A stretch of DNA of 64,000 nt. Source: Paenibacillus sp. JNUCC-31. Lineage in GTDB: Bacteria > Bacillota > Bacilli > Paenibacillales > Paenibacillaceae. The position numbers and the translations under genes are program-made. Below are positions 27,001 through 34,789 of the stretch, in pieces (positions within the stretch are counted from its first letter, which is position 1; each line of letters starts with the position of its first letter). Where the stretch lies: NCBI RefSeq assembly GCF_014844075.1, contig NZ_CP062165.1, positions 2,046,001-2,110,000 on the forward strand, in the 5' to 3' direction. Under the pieces are notes generated by a model that was not told the origin of the DNA, did no database searches, and saw only the letters and a list, made by a program, of their open reading frames with translations.

Positions 27001-27185
27001 AAATAGGTCGTTCCCTGTTCACTCGGGAAACGATTCAACCCTTCTCCTTCTGGATAAGCCTTCTGATCCTCATACTGTCCTGGCACTTTATAATAAGCAC
27101 GGGTGATGTCCCAACTGCGCAGCTCCATTTGCTCCAGCCACTGACGTTCGGACAACTCGCGAATAAATCGTCTGATGCGTTCCAT
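24018..27185 (-). CDS. GH38 alpha-mannosidase (Ams1-like branch)
   Basis: 1055 residues, no signal peptide. An N-terminal beta domain (about residues 1-215) precedes the catalytic domain. MVGQSHIDIAWLWPVRET (HxDxAWLW zinc site), GGMWVEPDLNIPSGESLIRQ, and QIEWLPDTFGYCASLPQIL with likely nucleophile Asp352 are class-defining. NQFHDIIPGSAITESY holds another zinc ligand. The large C-terminal beta domains follow. A Gln/Glu-rich insert (about residues 945-975) is unusual. This branch includes yeast and bacterial cytoplasmic alpha-mannosidases that remove alpha-1,2/1,3/1,6 mannose. It differs clearly from the other GH38 of the locus, so they probably take different linkages. It starts five bases after GH3. 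Confidence 0.93.
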   Translation of the reverse strand: MERIRRFIRELSERQWLEQMELRSWDITRAYYKVPGQYEDQKAYPEGEGLNRFPSEQGTTYFFRTRLEVPASWQQEPYGLVFESGGEGLLRVNGHSYQGLDRNHTYVTLDPSRIGTQPELEIELFDPVPEPVDPLNQQAVIQPPITSIRSLLVRPNEPVRSLMYTVTIVRDSAVLIPESDFRRVRLLEAIYRAMDQFVGLTEEAVKQGEGIRTIEENLIREVREIGGNAEGLEHMVGQSHIDIAWLWPVRETVRKTSRTFSTVDALMNEYPDYVYSQSQPLLYAFLKEHDPELYERVKKRIAEGRWELVGGMWVEPDLNIPSGESLIRQMLYGQRFYMEEFGKTSQIEWLPDTFGYCASLPQILKHGNVEYFMTTKLGWNDTNVFPYDLFHWVGIDGTAILSYLNHGVNEHTLPKDIHDHWQSYREKAAHPEHMLLYGHGDGGGGVTREMLEYVDRSELMVGQPRNGYSTAGAFFAGIEKAQPDLPKWHGDLYLELHRGTYTTHGRNKRNNRKAEVLYREAELWNTLALSNMEAEQEAEIRSSLHDGWKLILLNQFHDIIPGSAITESYVTSDEEYVRVFELGRAGLNQGVAALTRGINTQGPEGSLPYVVFNSLGWNRNAIVQLQMHDGLDRYVIDEKGQRLRMDREDSQISILVTDIPAFGHKTIWLIPENARETNVREMTSIAEQKNFTDTWETAYYDVQFNDRGEISRLWDKTAEREILKPGERGNQFQFFHDRPTLWDAWDIDSRYEAQVAGEVELVEKQLVLAGTTKDVLRFRWKIHQSEITQDVIFYHDNRRIDFKTHVSWNEDHKLLKVGFPIDVLTSKATYEIPFGALERPTHRNTSWEQAQYEVCGHRFADVSEYGYGVSLLNDCKYGYDVQGSTIRLSLLRAPRWPDRTADIGEHDFTYSLYPHEGDWRTAHTVRQAAELNHEVTVQQAEQMQQRDQVQQSAGAGVDPAEADVPVRPAIGTWIDFDSKHVILDTVKPAEEGHGTVLRFYESSGTRERVTLQWPHTFGQAYLSNALEEAGELLASTNGQITLSFKPYEIKTVLLR

Positions 27186-27189
27186 TTCC

Positions 27190-29541
27190 TTACGCCTCCT
27201 CTACCGTTAGCTCGGCGAACTGCGTATCATTTACATGTCTTCCGATATGAATATGGAACTTACCGGATTCAACGACAGGCGTGAGATCACGGCCGATATA
27301 TTGCAGCTGCTCTGCTCCAATATGGAAGGTTACAGTCTGCGTCTCTCCAGGCTCCAAATTCACTTTCACAAATCCCTTCAGCTCCTTGGCTGGACGAGCC
27401 ACTCGGCTGACCACATCGGATACATACATCTGAATGACTTCTGCACCTCTGCAAGGCCCCGTATTGGTGACCTTTACCGATACGGTAACCGTCTCGTCTG
27501 CTGTCATCGATTCCGTACTCAGCTTTGGCTCGCTGTATTCAAAAGTAGTATAGCTGAGCCCATATCCGAATGGATAGCGAGGCTCCAGATCCTCTTCCAA
27601 ATACCGCTTGCCGCGTGATCGTTTACCATTGTAGTAAACCGGTATTTGACCCACATGCTTCGGAATGGAAATTGTCAGTTTGCCGGACGGATTCGCGTCG
27701 CCGAACAAAATGTCTGCAATGGCATGCCCACCTTCTTGCCCCGGATACCAGGCTTCCAGAATGGCATCAGCATGTTCATCCACCCAAGGTTCAGTAATCG
27801 GCCGACCGTTGATATATACAATGACAAGTGTTTTGTCAAGCTTGTGAATCTCCTGAATCAGTTCGAGCTGGACTCCGGCGAGTCCCAGTGTCATGCGGTC
27901 AATGCCTTCGCCACACTCCATGTCATTCCATGAGTTATCGGATACATTGGAAGCACCGGTCTTCAGATCGATCGTTCCTTCACCAAAATCTCGGGCACTT
28001 GAGCCGCCAACGACCATGATGACTGTATCGGCTTGCCTTGCCGTTTCTATCGCATGCTCGAATCCTTCTCTTGAATCGCCCTTGATTCGGCAACCTGGTG
28101 CGTAGAGCACCTCAGCTACAACATTCGACGAACGACCATCTGATCCTTCCCCCGCGTGTCCACTTTCACTAACGGCAAACTTACTGCGGATACCATCCAG
28201 CACCGTAGCCACTTTGGATTTTGGTTGGGGGGATGTATAGTCACCCAACTGGTTATAGGCTTGGTCTGCATTAGGACCAATGACAGCAATCCGGCCCGTT
28301 GTTGCCGTTGACAGAGGCAGCGTTGCCGCTTCATTTTTGAGCAAGACCACGCCTTCCGCTGCCAATTGACGTGCCAGCTGAATATGCTCTGCACTGCCAA
28401 TGACTTCTGCCGCGCGATCAGCATCTACATAAGGCTGCTCGAACAGTCCCAGCTTAAACTTGAGCGACAGCACGCGGCGAACAGCCTGATCCAGTACATG
28501 CATCTCAAGCTTTCCTTCCGAGATCGCCTGTACCAGATATTGTCCAAACATCTCACCGGACATCTCCATATCAATACCTGCCTGAATGGCCTGTACGGAT
28601 GCTTCCAGTCCATCCGCCGCCACATCATGCCCACTTGCGAGCATGTTGATGGCACCGCAGTCCGTAATGACCAGACCGTCAAAGCCCCATTCTTTACGCA
28701 GAACATCATCCAGCAATTCCGTATTAACGGTACATGGGATACCGTCAATTTCATTATAGGCCGGCATAATGGATTGAGCGCCTGCTTCAACAGCTTTGCG
28801 GAACGGATACAGGTCTACTTCCAGCAGCTCACGCCAGCCCATGTGTACCGGTCCCGCATTGCGTCCACCTTCCGAGCTGCCATAACCGACAAAATGTTTC
28901 AGTGTAGCCGCTACCGCATCCTCTTGGTCCAGACGCTCGCCCTGAAGTCCCTGTACGGAAGCAACAGCCAGTTCACCAATGAGATATGGGTCTTCACCAA
29001 AGCATTCCTCGGTACGCCCCCAACGTGGATCACGTACAACATCCAGTACCGGAGAATACGTTACCGCACCGCCTTGAGCACGCGTCTCACGAGCAACCGC
29101 CCGGCACATATCACGGTACAGATCCACATTCCATGTACTGCCCAAGAGCAGGGGAACCGGATAGACCGTACCGTCAATCGCCATATGTCCGTGTGAGCAT
29201 TCCTCTCCGATCAGAATGGGAATCCCCAGTCTGGAATGCTCCACAGCATGATGCTGAATCAGGTTTACGGCCTCTGCCCCTTCTCTGGCAGACAGTCCAT
29301 TTTCAAGCGTAACACCCGTCCATGGATCTGCACGAAGCGCACCGTACAAAGAGCCTACGCCTCCGTTTTCCACTTGTTCTTTAAAGGATTCATTCAGCGT
29401 AATGTTCCCCTGATCATTCGTATAGGTCTGCCAGCCAAATGGCTGGATGAGTTGACCCGCCTTCTCCTCCGTGGTCATTAAGCTCAGCAGATGTTCTACT
29501 CGCTCTTCCACGGATTTGCTCTTATCCTTATATATCATCAT
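27190..29541 (-). CDS. GH3 beta-glycosidase
   Basis: 783 residues, no signal peptide. N-terminal GH3 barrel (VEERVEHLLSLMTTEEKAGQL, PVLDVVRDPRWGRTEECFGEDPYL, ATLKHFVGYGSSEGGRNAGP). The likely nucleophile is Asp294 in LVITDCGAI. The second (alpha/beta)6 domain starts near residue 390 (RQLAAEGVVLLKNE). A C-terminal fibronectin III-like domain runs from about 675. KHFVGYG rather than the NagZ signature with its His-Asp dyad argues for a beta-glucosidase/beta-xylosidase-type enzyme and not a hexosaminidase. Its substrate in this locus is open. It is followed closely by GH38 and preceded by the permeases. Confidence 0.9.
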   Translation of the reverse strand: MMIYKDKSKSVEERVEHLLSLMTTEEKAGQLIQPFGWQTYTNDQGNITLNESFKEQVENGGVGSLYGALRADPWTGVTLENGLSAREGAEAVNLIQHHAVEHSRLGIPILIGEECSHGHMAIDGTVYPVPLLLGSTWNVDLYRDMCRAVARETRAQGGAVTYSPVLDVVRDPRWGRTEECFGEDPYLIGELAVASVQGLQGERLDQEDAVAATLKHFVGYGSSEGGRNAGPVHMGWRELLEVDLYPFRKAVEAGAQSIMPAYNEIDGIPCTVNTELLDDVLRKEWGFDGLVITDCGAINMLASGHDVAADGLEASVQAIQAGIDMEMSGEMFGQYLVQAISEGKLEMHVLDQAVRRVLSLKFKLGLFEQPYVDADRAAEVIGSAEHIQLARQLAAEGVVLLKNEAATLPLSTATTGRIAVIGPNADQAYNQLGDYTSPQPKSKVATVLDGIRSKFAVSESGHAGEGSDGRSSNVVAEVLYAPGCRIKGDSREGFEHAIETARQADTVIMVVGGSSARDFGEGTIDLKTGASNVSDNSWNDMECGEGIDRMTLGLAGVQLELIQEIHKLDKTLVIVYINGRPITEPWVDEHADAILEAWYPGQEGGHAIADILFGDANPSGKLTISIPKHVGQIPVYYNGKRSRGKRYLEEDLEPRYPFGYGLSYTTFEYSEPKLSTESMTADETVTVSVKVTNTGPCRGAEVIQMYVSDVVSRVARPAKELKGFVKVNLEPGETQTVTFHIGAEQLQYIGRDLTPVVESGKFHIHIGRHVNDTQFAELTVEEA

Positions 29542-29574
29542 CCTTCGATGCCTCCATCTGTAGAAGTGATTTGG

Positions 29575-30489
29575 TTATTCTTTGACGGCTCCGACTGTCA
29601 GTCCCTGTACAAAGTAACGCTGGAAGAACGGATAAGCGAAAATAATCGGCAACGTGGCGAGAACCACCATCGCCATCCGTGAAGTATCCTGCGGGATGGA
29701 TTGCATCGCCGCCAGACTCATCGAGCTGTTCGCCGAGTTCTGCTGGATGAACTGGATGCTGGACTCGATCCGCATCAGCATGGATTGCAGCGGTACGAGG
29801 TTGGGATTATCGATATATAACAGCGCATTAAACCAATCGTTCCAGTAGCCGAGCGTACTGAACAATCCGATCGTCGCCAGCCCCGGCAGAGATAATGGAA
29901 TGACAATTTTGAGAAACGTATAAAATTCTCCTGCTCCATCAATTTTCGCCGATTCAATGACCGCATCCGGTACACTGGTCGAATAGAACGTACGCAGGAT
30001 CATGATATAGAAGGCATTCATTGCGAGTGGCAGGATCAATGCCCATAAGCTATCTTTCAATCCGAGAAGCTGGGATACGACCATATAGGTCGGAATCATC
30101 CCGCCGTTGAACAACATGGTCAGGATGGCAAATATGGAGAAAAATCTCCGATAACGGAAGCTCTTGCGGGAAATCGCGTAAGCATACAATGACATTAGAA
30201 TTAAACTGACGATGGTACCTAGTACCGTGACCAAAATAGTTACCCCGTACGCACGCAGCAGCGTGTCTCCACTCTGCCAGACAAACTGATAGGCTGCGAG
30301 ACTCCACTCCGCCGGAATGAGTCGGTACCCGTCGCGGGCCAGTACCTTCTCGTCCGTGAACGAGATGATGACCACAAATACAAAAGGAAAAACACAAATC
30401 AAAGCGAATAGTCCGGCAATAATGTTCATAATTACGTTCCAGCCGCTGGATACATGATGGAAGTCGCGTTTTTTTACAAGTTGAGCCAC
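29575..30489 (-). CDS. Carbohydrate ABC transporter permease (LplC-like)
   Basis: 304 residues with six predicted membrane segments. EFYTFLKIVIPLSLPGLATIGLFSTLGYWNDW near residues 190-225 contains the EAA-type loop (G...I.LPLS.P) that contacts the ATPase. The protein belongs to the LplC/YtcP group of polysaccharide-type permeases, the partners of 480-560 residue lipoproteins. It ends 33 bases before the GH3 gene and follows the LplB-like gene by 24 bases, all on one strand. Confidence 0.92.
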   Translation of the reverse strand: MAQLVKKRDFHHVSSGWNVIMNIIAGLFALICVFPFVFVVIISFTDEKVLARDGYRLIPAEWSLAAYQFVWQSGDTLLRAYGVTILVTVLGTIVSLILMSLYAYAISRKSFRYRRFFSIFAILTMLFNGGMIPTYMVVSQLLGLKDSLWALILPLAMNAFYIMILRTFYSTSVPDAVIESAKIDGAGEFYTFLKIVIPLSLPGLATIGLFSTLGYWNDWFNALLYIDNPNLVPLQSMLMRIESSIQFIQQNSANSSMSLAAMQSIPQDTSRMAMVVLATLPIIFAYPFFQRYFVQGLTVGAVKE

Positions 30490-30513
30490 AGTGGTTCACT
30501 CCTTTCCCTTATC

Positions 30514-31443
30514 CTAGAATAGGCTGCTATCTTTATCGATTTTGCGTACAACATAGTTGGAAATGATAACAAGTACAAAGCCCACAACGGATTGATACAA
30601 TCCGGCAGCTGTACTCATGCCAATCTCACCGCTTGTTTTCAAGCCACGATACACATACGTATCAATAACATTCGTGACAGAATACAACGTACCTGAATCC
30701 CTTGGAACCTGATAGAAGAGACCAAAGTCGGCATAGAAGATACGACCCACGGCCAGCAAGGTCATAATAATGATGATGGGGGATAACAATGGAATCGTTA
30801 TATTGCGAATCTGCTGCCATTTGTTTGCACCATCGATCATCGCTGCCTCATACAGCGACCGATCAATCCCCAGGATGGAAGCCAGATAGACAATGCTGTT
30901 GTACCCGATGGTTTTCCACAAAGCTACGAACACCAGGATATACGGCCAATACTTTGCTTCCGAATACCACTGAATGGGTTCCACGCCGAACCACCCAATA
31001 ATTTGGTTCAACATCCCCCGGTCCATGCTCAGGAAGCTGAACGCGAAGTAACCGACAATAACCCAAGACAGAAAATACGGCAGGAACATACCTGTCTGAT
31101 ACAATTTGGCCAATCGTTTATTAATCAGCTCCGAGAGCAGAATTGCCAAACCTACAGCGAATACCAGCCCCAGAACAATAATGGCAATGTTATAAAAAAG
31201 CGTATTTCGAGTAATGAGCCAAGCATCGTTGGTGCTGAACAGGAATTTGAAGTTATCCCAGCCTACCCATTCACTCTTCATCAGACTTGCCCAGAAGCCT
31301 TCGCGGCTGAAGCGATATTGCTTGAATGCTGCTACTGTGCCCACCAATGGCAGGTAGGAGAAGAAGAAGAACCAGATGGCGCCTGGCAGCACCATGAACA
31401 GCATGACTCGGTTTCTAATCAAATTTTTCAAAAATGACGTCAT
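30514..31443 (-). CDS. Carbohydrate ABC transporter permease (LplB-like)
   Basis: 309 residues from the ATG at 31443 with AAGGAGG seven bases upstream. A longer frame start at 31491 is less likely. Six membrane segments. The cytoplasmic loop DRSLYEAAMIDGANKWQQIRNITIPLLSPI (EAA motif, EAAMIDGANKWQ) is complete. It is of the LplB type. In S. pneumoniae a similar permease pair with a large lipoprotein (NgtS-P1-P2) imports complex N-glycans, which is a useful parallel. No ATP-binding gene is present in this window, so a shared MsmX-type ATPase encoded elsewhere would be needed. Confidence 0.92.
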   Translation of the reverse strand: MTSFLKNLIRNRVMLFMVLPGAIWFFFFSYLPLVGTVAAFKQYRFSREGFWASLMKSEWVGWDNFKFLFSTNDAWLITRNTLFYNIAIIVLGLVFAVGLAILLSELINKRLAKLYQTGMFLPYFLSWVIVGYFAFSFLSMDRGMLNQIIGWFGVEPIQWYSEAKYWPYILVFVALWKTIGYNSIVYLASILGIDRSLYEAAMIDGANKWQQIRNITIPLLSPIIIIMTLLAVGRIFYADFGLFYQVPRDSGTLYSVTNVIDTYVYRGLKTSGEIGMSTAAGLYQSVVGFVLVIISNYVVRKIDKDSSLF

Positions 31444-31518
31444 ATGGAGATCCTCCTTCAGGCTTGAATGAAAAAGGATCGGACGCAACAAGCAGCGGCC
31501 CGATCCCTGAATTTACCC

Positions 31519-32991
31519 TTACTTATTTGCCGCTCTCCAGGCATCAAGCTGGGTTTGGGCTTCAGCCATCACTTTTTCAAGTCCGGCTTGATTGAACTTC
31601 TCAATCACTTGCTCCAAATTGGTCTCCGGGTCCAGCGTACCTGTCATCAATGCGGCCCAGTATTGCTCTTTGACATTCTGCACTGCTGTCAGTTCCGAGG
31701 ACACGTTACTTGAATCAAAGTTAAAGCTCAAAATTGGGGAATTTACACCCTCTGCATTAAACTTCTTGAACTCATCCCATTTGTTATCCGGGTCATTGTT
31801 GTTCAGATACAATAACATGTTGTTACCGAGAGAGTACGAAGGCATATCGTAGTTCTTGGATTCAGCCAGATTTTCCATGTGCGTATCATCCACTTTTTTG
31901 TAGTGAACGCCCTCAATACCTGAATCGACCATATTGCGCAGCACTGGATCTGTATTCAGCAGGTTCAGGAACTCCATTGCTTTTTCCGGATATTCAGAGT
32001 TGGCCGAAATGGCCATGATCGAACCTTGTACAGACGTGTTGGTGATGATCGCATCACTCGCTGGTGTGGAAACCACCGGATATCCGTAACTTGCCGACCA
32101 TTGGTTGTCCGCGAGTGGTTGTGTCTGTGCACGATCCAGGAACCAGTTGCCTGATGTAGTCAGGTCATTGGTAGATCCTGTTGTTGCTGCCTCTGGCGAT
32201 ACATAACCAGCTTTGTAGTATTTGTGCATCGTTGTGAGTGCTTCTTTCATTTCCGGAGTCTCCAGAATGTTCACAATTTTATAATCCGTGGTATCCAGTT
32301 TGACTGCCATTGGCAAATTCTGAATGACATAGTCATAAGGAACATAAGGAACAAAGTTTTTATCCATTCCAAACGGAGTCACACTTGGCTCATTTTCCTT
32401 GATTGTTTTGAGCAAAGGCTCCAGACTGTCTAACGTACGAACATTGGAGATGTCCATTTTGTATTTATCAAGCAGCGTTTTGTTGAAACGCCATACCTCT
32501 TGTTGAGGCAGCTCCTTGTTGGCCGGAATACCGTAGTTGTGTCCGTCTACCTTGGAACCGCTCAGGAATGCAGGATCAATGGTTTTGGTGAGATCCTGAC
32601 CGTGTTTCGCGAGCAAGTCATCCAGCTCCAGGAATGCACCCTTTCTTGCATTTTGAACATAGTCAAATCCGCCGGATGAGGTGAACAGGATGTCCATTGG
32701 CTCGCCAGATGCTACATTAACTTGCATCTTTTGCGGATAGTCACCCCAGTCAACCATTTTCATCGTTACCGTGGCATTGATTTTTTCCTTGGTGTACTTG
32801 CTGACTTCTTCCATCACTTTATTGACATCTTTCTGAGGGGTACCGATGGTGTACCAGATCAGCTCGACAGCGTCTTCGCCTGCTCCCCCTGATTCTGAAG
32901 CTTCCTTGCTTCCTCCACAGGCACTAAGAACAACTGTAACCGCCATCAAAAGTGCTAGAACGAGAGAAAAACTTTTTCTTTGTTTACTCAT
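31519..32991 (-). CDS. Extracellular sugar-binding lipoprotein
   Basis: 490 residues. The signal peptide ends in the lipobox LSAC (MSKQRKSFSLVLALLMAVTV then VLSACGGS), so it is a lipid-anchored protein. The mature part is a type of solute-binding protein found with LplB/LplC permeases (LIWYTIGTPQKDVNKVMEEV, GEPMDILFTSSGGFDY, FNLDSS-type end). It should capture the oligosaccharide outside the membrane and hand it to the permeases. Its promoter region carries the two boxes shared with the GH85 gene. It is the first gene of the operon SBP-permease-permease-GH3-GH38-GH125-GH-A-GH38. Confidence 0.93.
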   Translation of the reverse strand: MSKQRKSFSLVLALLMAVTVVLSACGGSKEASESGGAGEDAVELIWYTIGTPQKDVNKVMEEVSKYTKEKINATVTMKMVDWGDYPQKMQVNVASGEPMDILFTSSGGFDYVQNARKGAFLELDDLLAKHGQDLTKTIDPAFLSGSKVDGHNYGIPANKELPQQEVWRFNKTLLDKYKMDISNVRTLDSLEPLLKTIKENEPSVTPFGMDKNFVPYVPYDYVIQNLPMAVKLDTTDYKIVNILETPEMKEALTTMHKYYKAGYVSPEAATTGSTNDLTTSGNWFLDRAQTQPLADNQWSASYGYPVVSTPASDAIITNTSVQGSIMAISANSEYPEKAMEFLNLLNTDPVLRNMVDSGIEGVHYKKVDDTHMENLAESKNYDMPSYSLGNNMLLYLNNNDPDNKWDEFKKFNAEGVNSPILSFNFDSSNVSSELTAVQNVKEQYWAALMTGTLDPETNLEQVIEKFNQAGLEKVMAEAQTQLDAWRAANK

Positions 32992-33042
32992 TTCCTTGAT
33001 CCTCCCTTTTCGTGTTCCCTTAAGCTCTACAATCTAACTGCT

Positions 33043-33110
33043 TTAACCTTACCGAATGAAAGCATTTTCAAAAAGAAGATAAACTTAATATTTCGAGGTA
33101 CAAATTAAAG
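33043..33110 (-). promoter_or_regulatory. Regulatory region of glycan importer operon
   Basis: Read on the minus strand: CTTTAATTTGTACCT (33110-33096), 23 bases, TTTGAAAATGCTTTCAT (33072-33056), eight bases, GTTAA (33047-33043). The middle box contains TGAAAATGCTTTCA, which matches the CcpA cre consensus TGWNANCGNTNWCA at all but one fixed position. The first box is a candidate site for the YesN-type regulator. The same order and almost the same spacing occur before the GH85 gene. Confidence 0.6.
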
Positions 33111-33141
33111 AGAAATCAGTACCGGTTCATTAATTTGTACC
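33097..33141. promoter_or_regulatory. 12-base dyad upstream of importer operon
   Basis: GGTACAAATTAA (33097-33108) and TTAATTTGTACC (33130-33141) are exact reverse complements 21 bases apart. GTACCG also recurs directly at 33119 and 33137, 18 bases apart. No T run follows. A regulator operator is more likely than a terminator. Confidence 0.45.
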
Positions 33142-33273
33142 GATTTGAATAAATCGCTTACATGAGAAAGACATCCTGAGTAACATTTGGCACCAACGTG
33201 ATCGCATGCCCTCATGTTTCCAGAATGCCTCATCCATTTCTGTCTGCTGTTACAGTCTGAATTCCATCGAAGA

Positions 33274-34788
33274 TTAACCAAAAACCTTAAAATCGGTAGG
33301 TGAAATCCCCACATATTTACGGAACTGTTTATAGAAATAACCTGTCTCCCAGTACCCCACATTCCTTGCGATTTCATGTACTTTCAGATTCGAATTGCGC
33401 AGCTGTTCCTTGGCACGTTCAATCCGGTATTTATTGATATATTCGGCAAAAGTCTCACCCGTCTCCTTATGGAACAGTTGTCCCAAATATACCGGATGAA
33501 GATGATAGTGAGCCCCCAGCAGCTTCAGGGAAAGCTCTTCTGCATAATGTTTGTCAATATGTTGAAGCACCTGGTTGACGATCGGATTCTTCAAATCCTG
33601 AAGCAGGGACTGAATTGTCTCCGTACCCACCTGCTGCAATGCCTGTACAAGTTCATCAAAGGTGCTGCTATCCAATACAAGACGAAGCCCTTGTTGGAAA
33701 ATGGCAGACTCATCGGTATGTTTAATGCCCTCCAATTCCATCTTGAAACGAATGACTACTTCCAGTGCAATGTTCTGTAATTCGGCGGGCGTAACCCCAT
33801 CGCGACGCTGTTCCAGATCTGCCCGAATTCGCTCGGTAAGCATCTCTGAATTGCGGGACAGAATAAGCTTGGCATACTCCTTCCAATCGATGGAGAAGGA
33901 AGAAGTGGAATCCCCGCACCTTTCCAATATGGCATGGTCAATTACTTTAAGGTCGGGATAGATCATGACATACTGGAGCGCCTTTTTTGCCTCTTGATAA
34001 CTTGCCGGCGCATTGTGAAGCCCCTTCATCATACTTCCTGCCCCAATCACAACCGCAGGATATGTCTCCGATAGCGCAGTCGATAGTAGCTGAAGGCAAT
34101 CCATAAACTTTTGCTCCTCGTCCTCATCTGCGTGCACATTGGCAACGATGACAATATCACCATCGATATCATGGAATACATTCAGATATGGCTTTTCTTT
34201 CAGCATACCCTCCACTCGCTCGAACATGCCGAATTCCTCCCCTTTTGCGCGCAGGATAGCCACTGCAACGTCAGGTGCGTCCAACGAAAGGTTCATGAAC
34301 AGCGCGCGTTCCTCAAATTCTCTGGGCGCAATCTGTCCTGTCAGCCATCGGTGAAGGATGTTGTCTTTCAGAATCTGAACACCGTAAGCATCATCTGTTT
34401 GAGGAGACAACACATGATCCAGCTTTGCAGCCGTATTGCGGAGCGTCGATTCAAGCTCTTCCACATTGATCGGTTTGAGCAGATAATTTTCGATGCCCAG
34501 CTGCATGCCCTCTTTCAGATATTCAAACTCATTGAAACCACTCAGAATAATAACCTTGATATCTGGCTGCAATCGCCGCGCTTCCCGAATCAGATCCAGA
34601 CCATTCATGATTGGCATGGATATGTCTGTGATCAGAATGTCCACGGGCTGTGACGACAGGGCATTTAATGCAGCCTGTCCATTACCGGCATGGCTTACAA
34701 TTTCCATTTCGAATGATGACCAATCCAGAATATCGTACAATCCTTCAATGATGAACGGTTCATCATCCACAATAAATACCTTGTACAT
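33274..34788 (-). CDS. YesN-type response regulator (AraC-family output)
   Basis: 504 residues from the ATG at 34788; a GTG three codons upstream is also possible. The receiver domain (about residues 1-120) has VFIVDDEPF, the phosphate acceptor Asp in ILITDISMPIMNG, ILSGFNEFEYLKEG and YLLKPIN. A long middle region of about 270 residues is typical of YesN proteins. The C-terminal AraC double HTH (about 400-504) has LSLKLLGAHYHLHPVYLGQLFHKETGETFAEYINKYRIERAKEQL and HEIARNVGYWETGYFYKQFRKYVGISPTDFK. The start follows the kinase stop at once (TAATATG), so translation is coupled. It probably controls the importer and GH85 genes. Confidence 0.93.
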   Translation of the reverse strand: MYKVFIVDDEPFIIEGLYDILDWSSFEMEIVSHAGNGQAALNALSSQPVDILITDISMPIMNGLDLIREARRLQPDIKVIILSGFNEFEYLKEGMQLGIENYLLKPINVEELESTLRNTAAKLDHVLSPQTDDAYGVQILKDNILHRWLTGQIAPREFEERALFMNLSLDAPDVAVAILRAKGEEFGMFERVEGMLKEKPYLNVFHDIDGDIVIVANVHADEDEEQKFMDCLQLLSTALSETYPAVVIGAGSMMKGLHNAPASYQEAKKALQYVMIYPDLKVIDHAILERCGDSTSSFSIDWKEYAKLILSRNSEMLTERIRADLEQRRDGVTPAELQNIALEVVIRFKMELEGIKHTDESAIFQQGLRLVLDSSTFDELVQALQQVGTETIQSLLQDLKNPIVNQVLQHIDKHYAEELSLKLLGAHYHLHPVYLGQLFHKETGETFAEYINKYRIERAKEQLRNSNLKVHEIARNVGYWETGYFYKQFRKYVGISPTDFKVFG

Positions 34789-34789
34789 A

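Noticed and set aside
27190-29541. GH3 enzyme as NagZ-like N-acetylglucosaminidase
   Set aside because: The KH(S/F)PGHG...D-H signature is missing; the sequence reads KHFVGYG as in beta-glucosidases and xylosidases.
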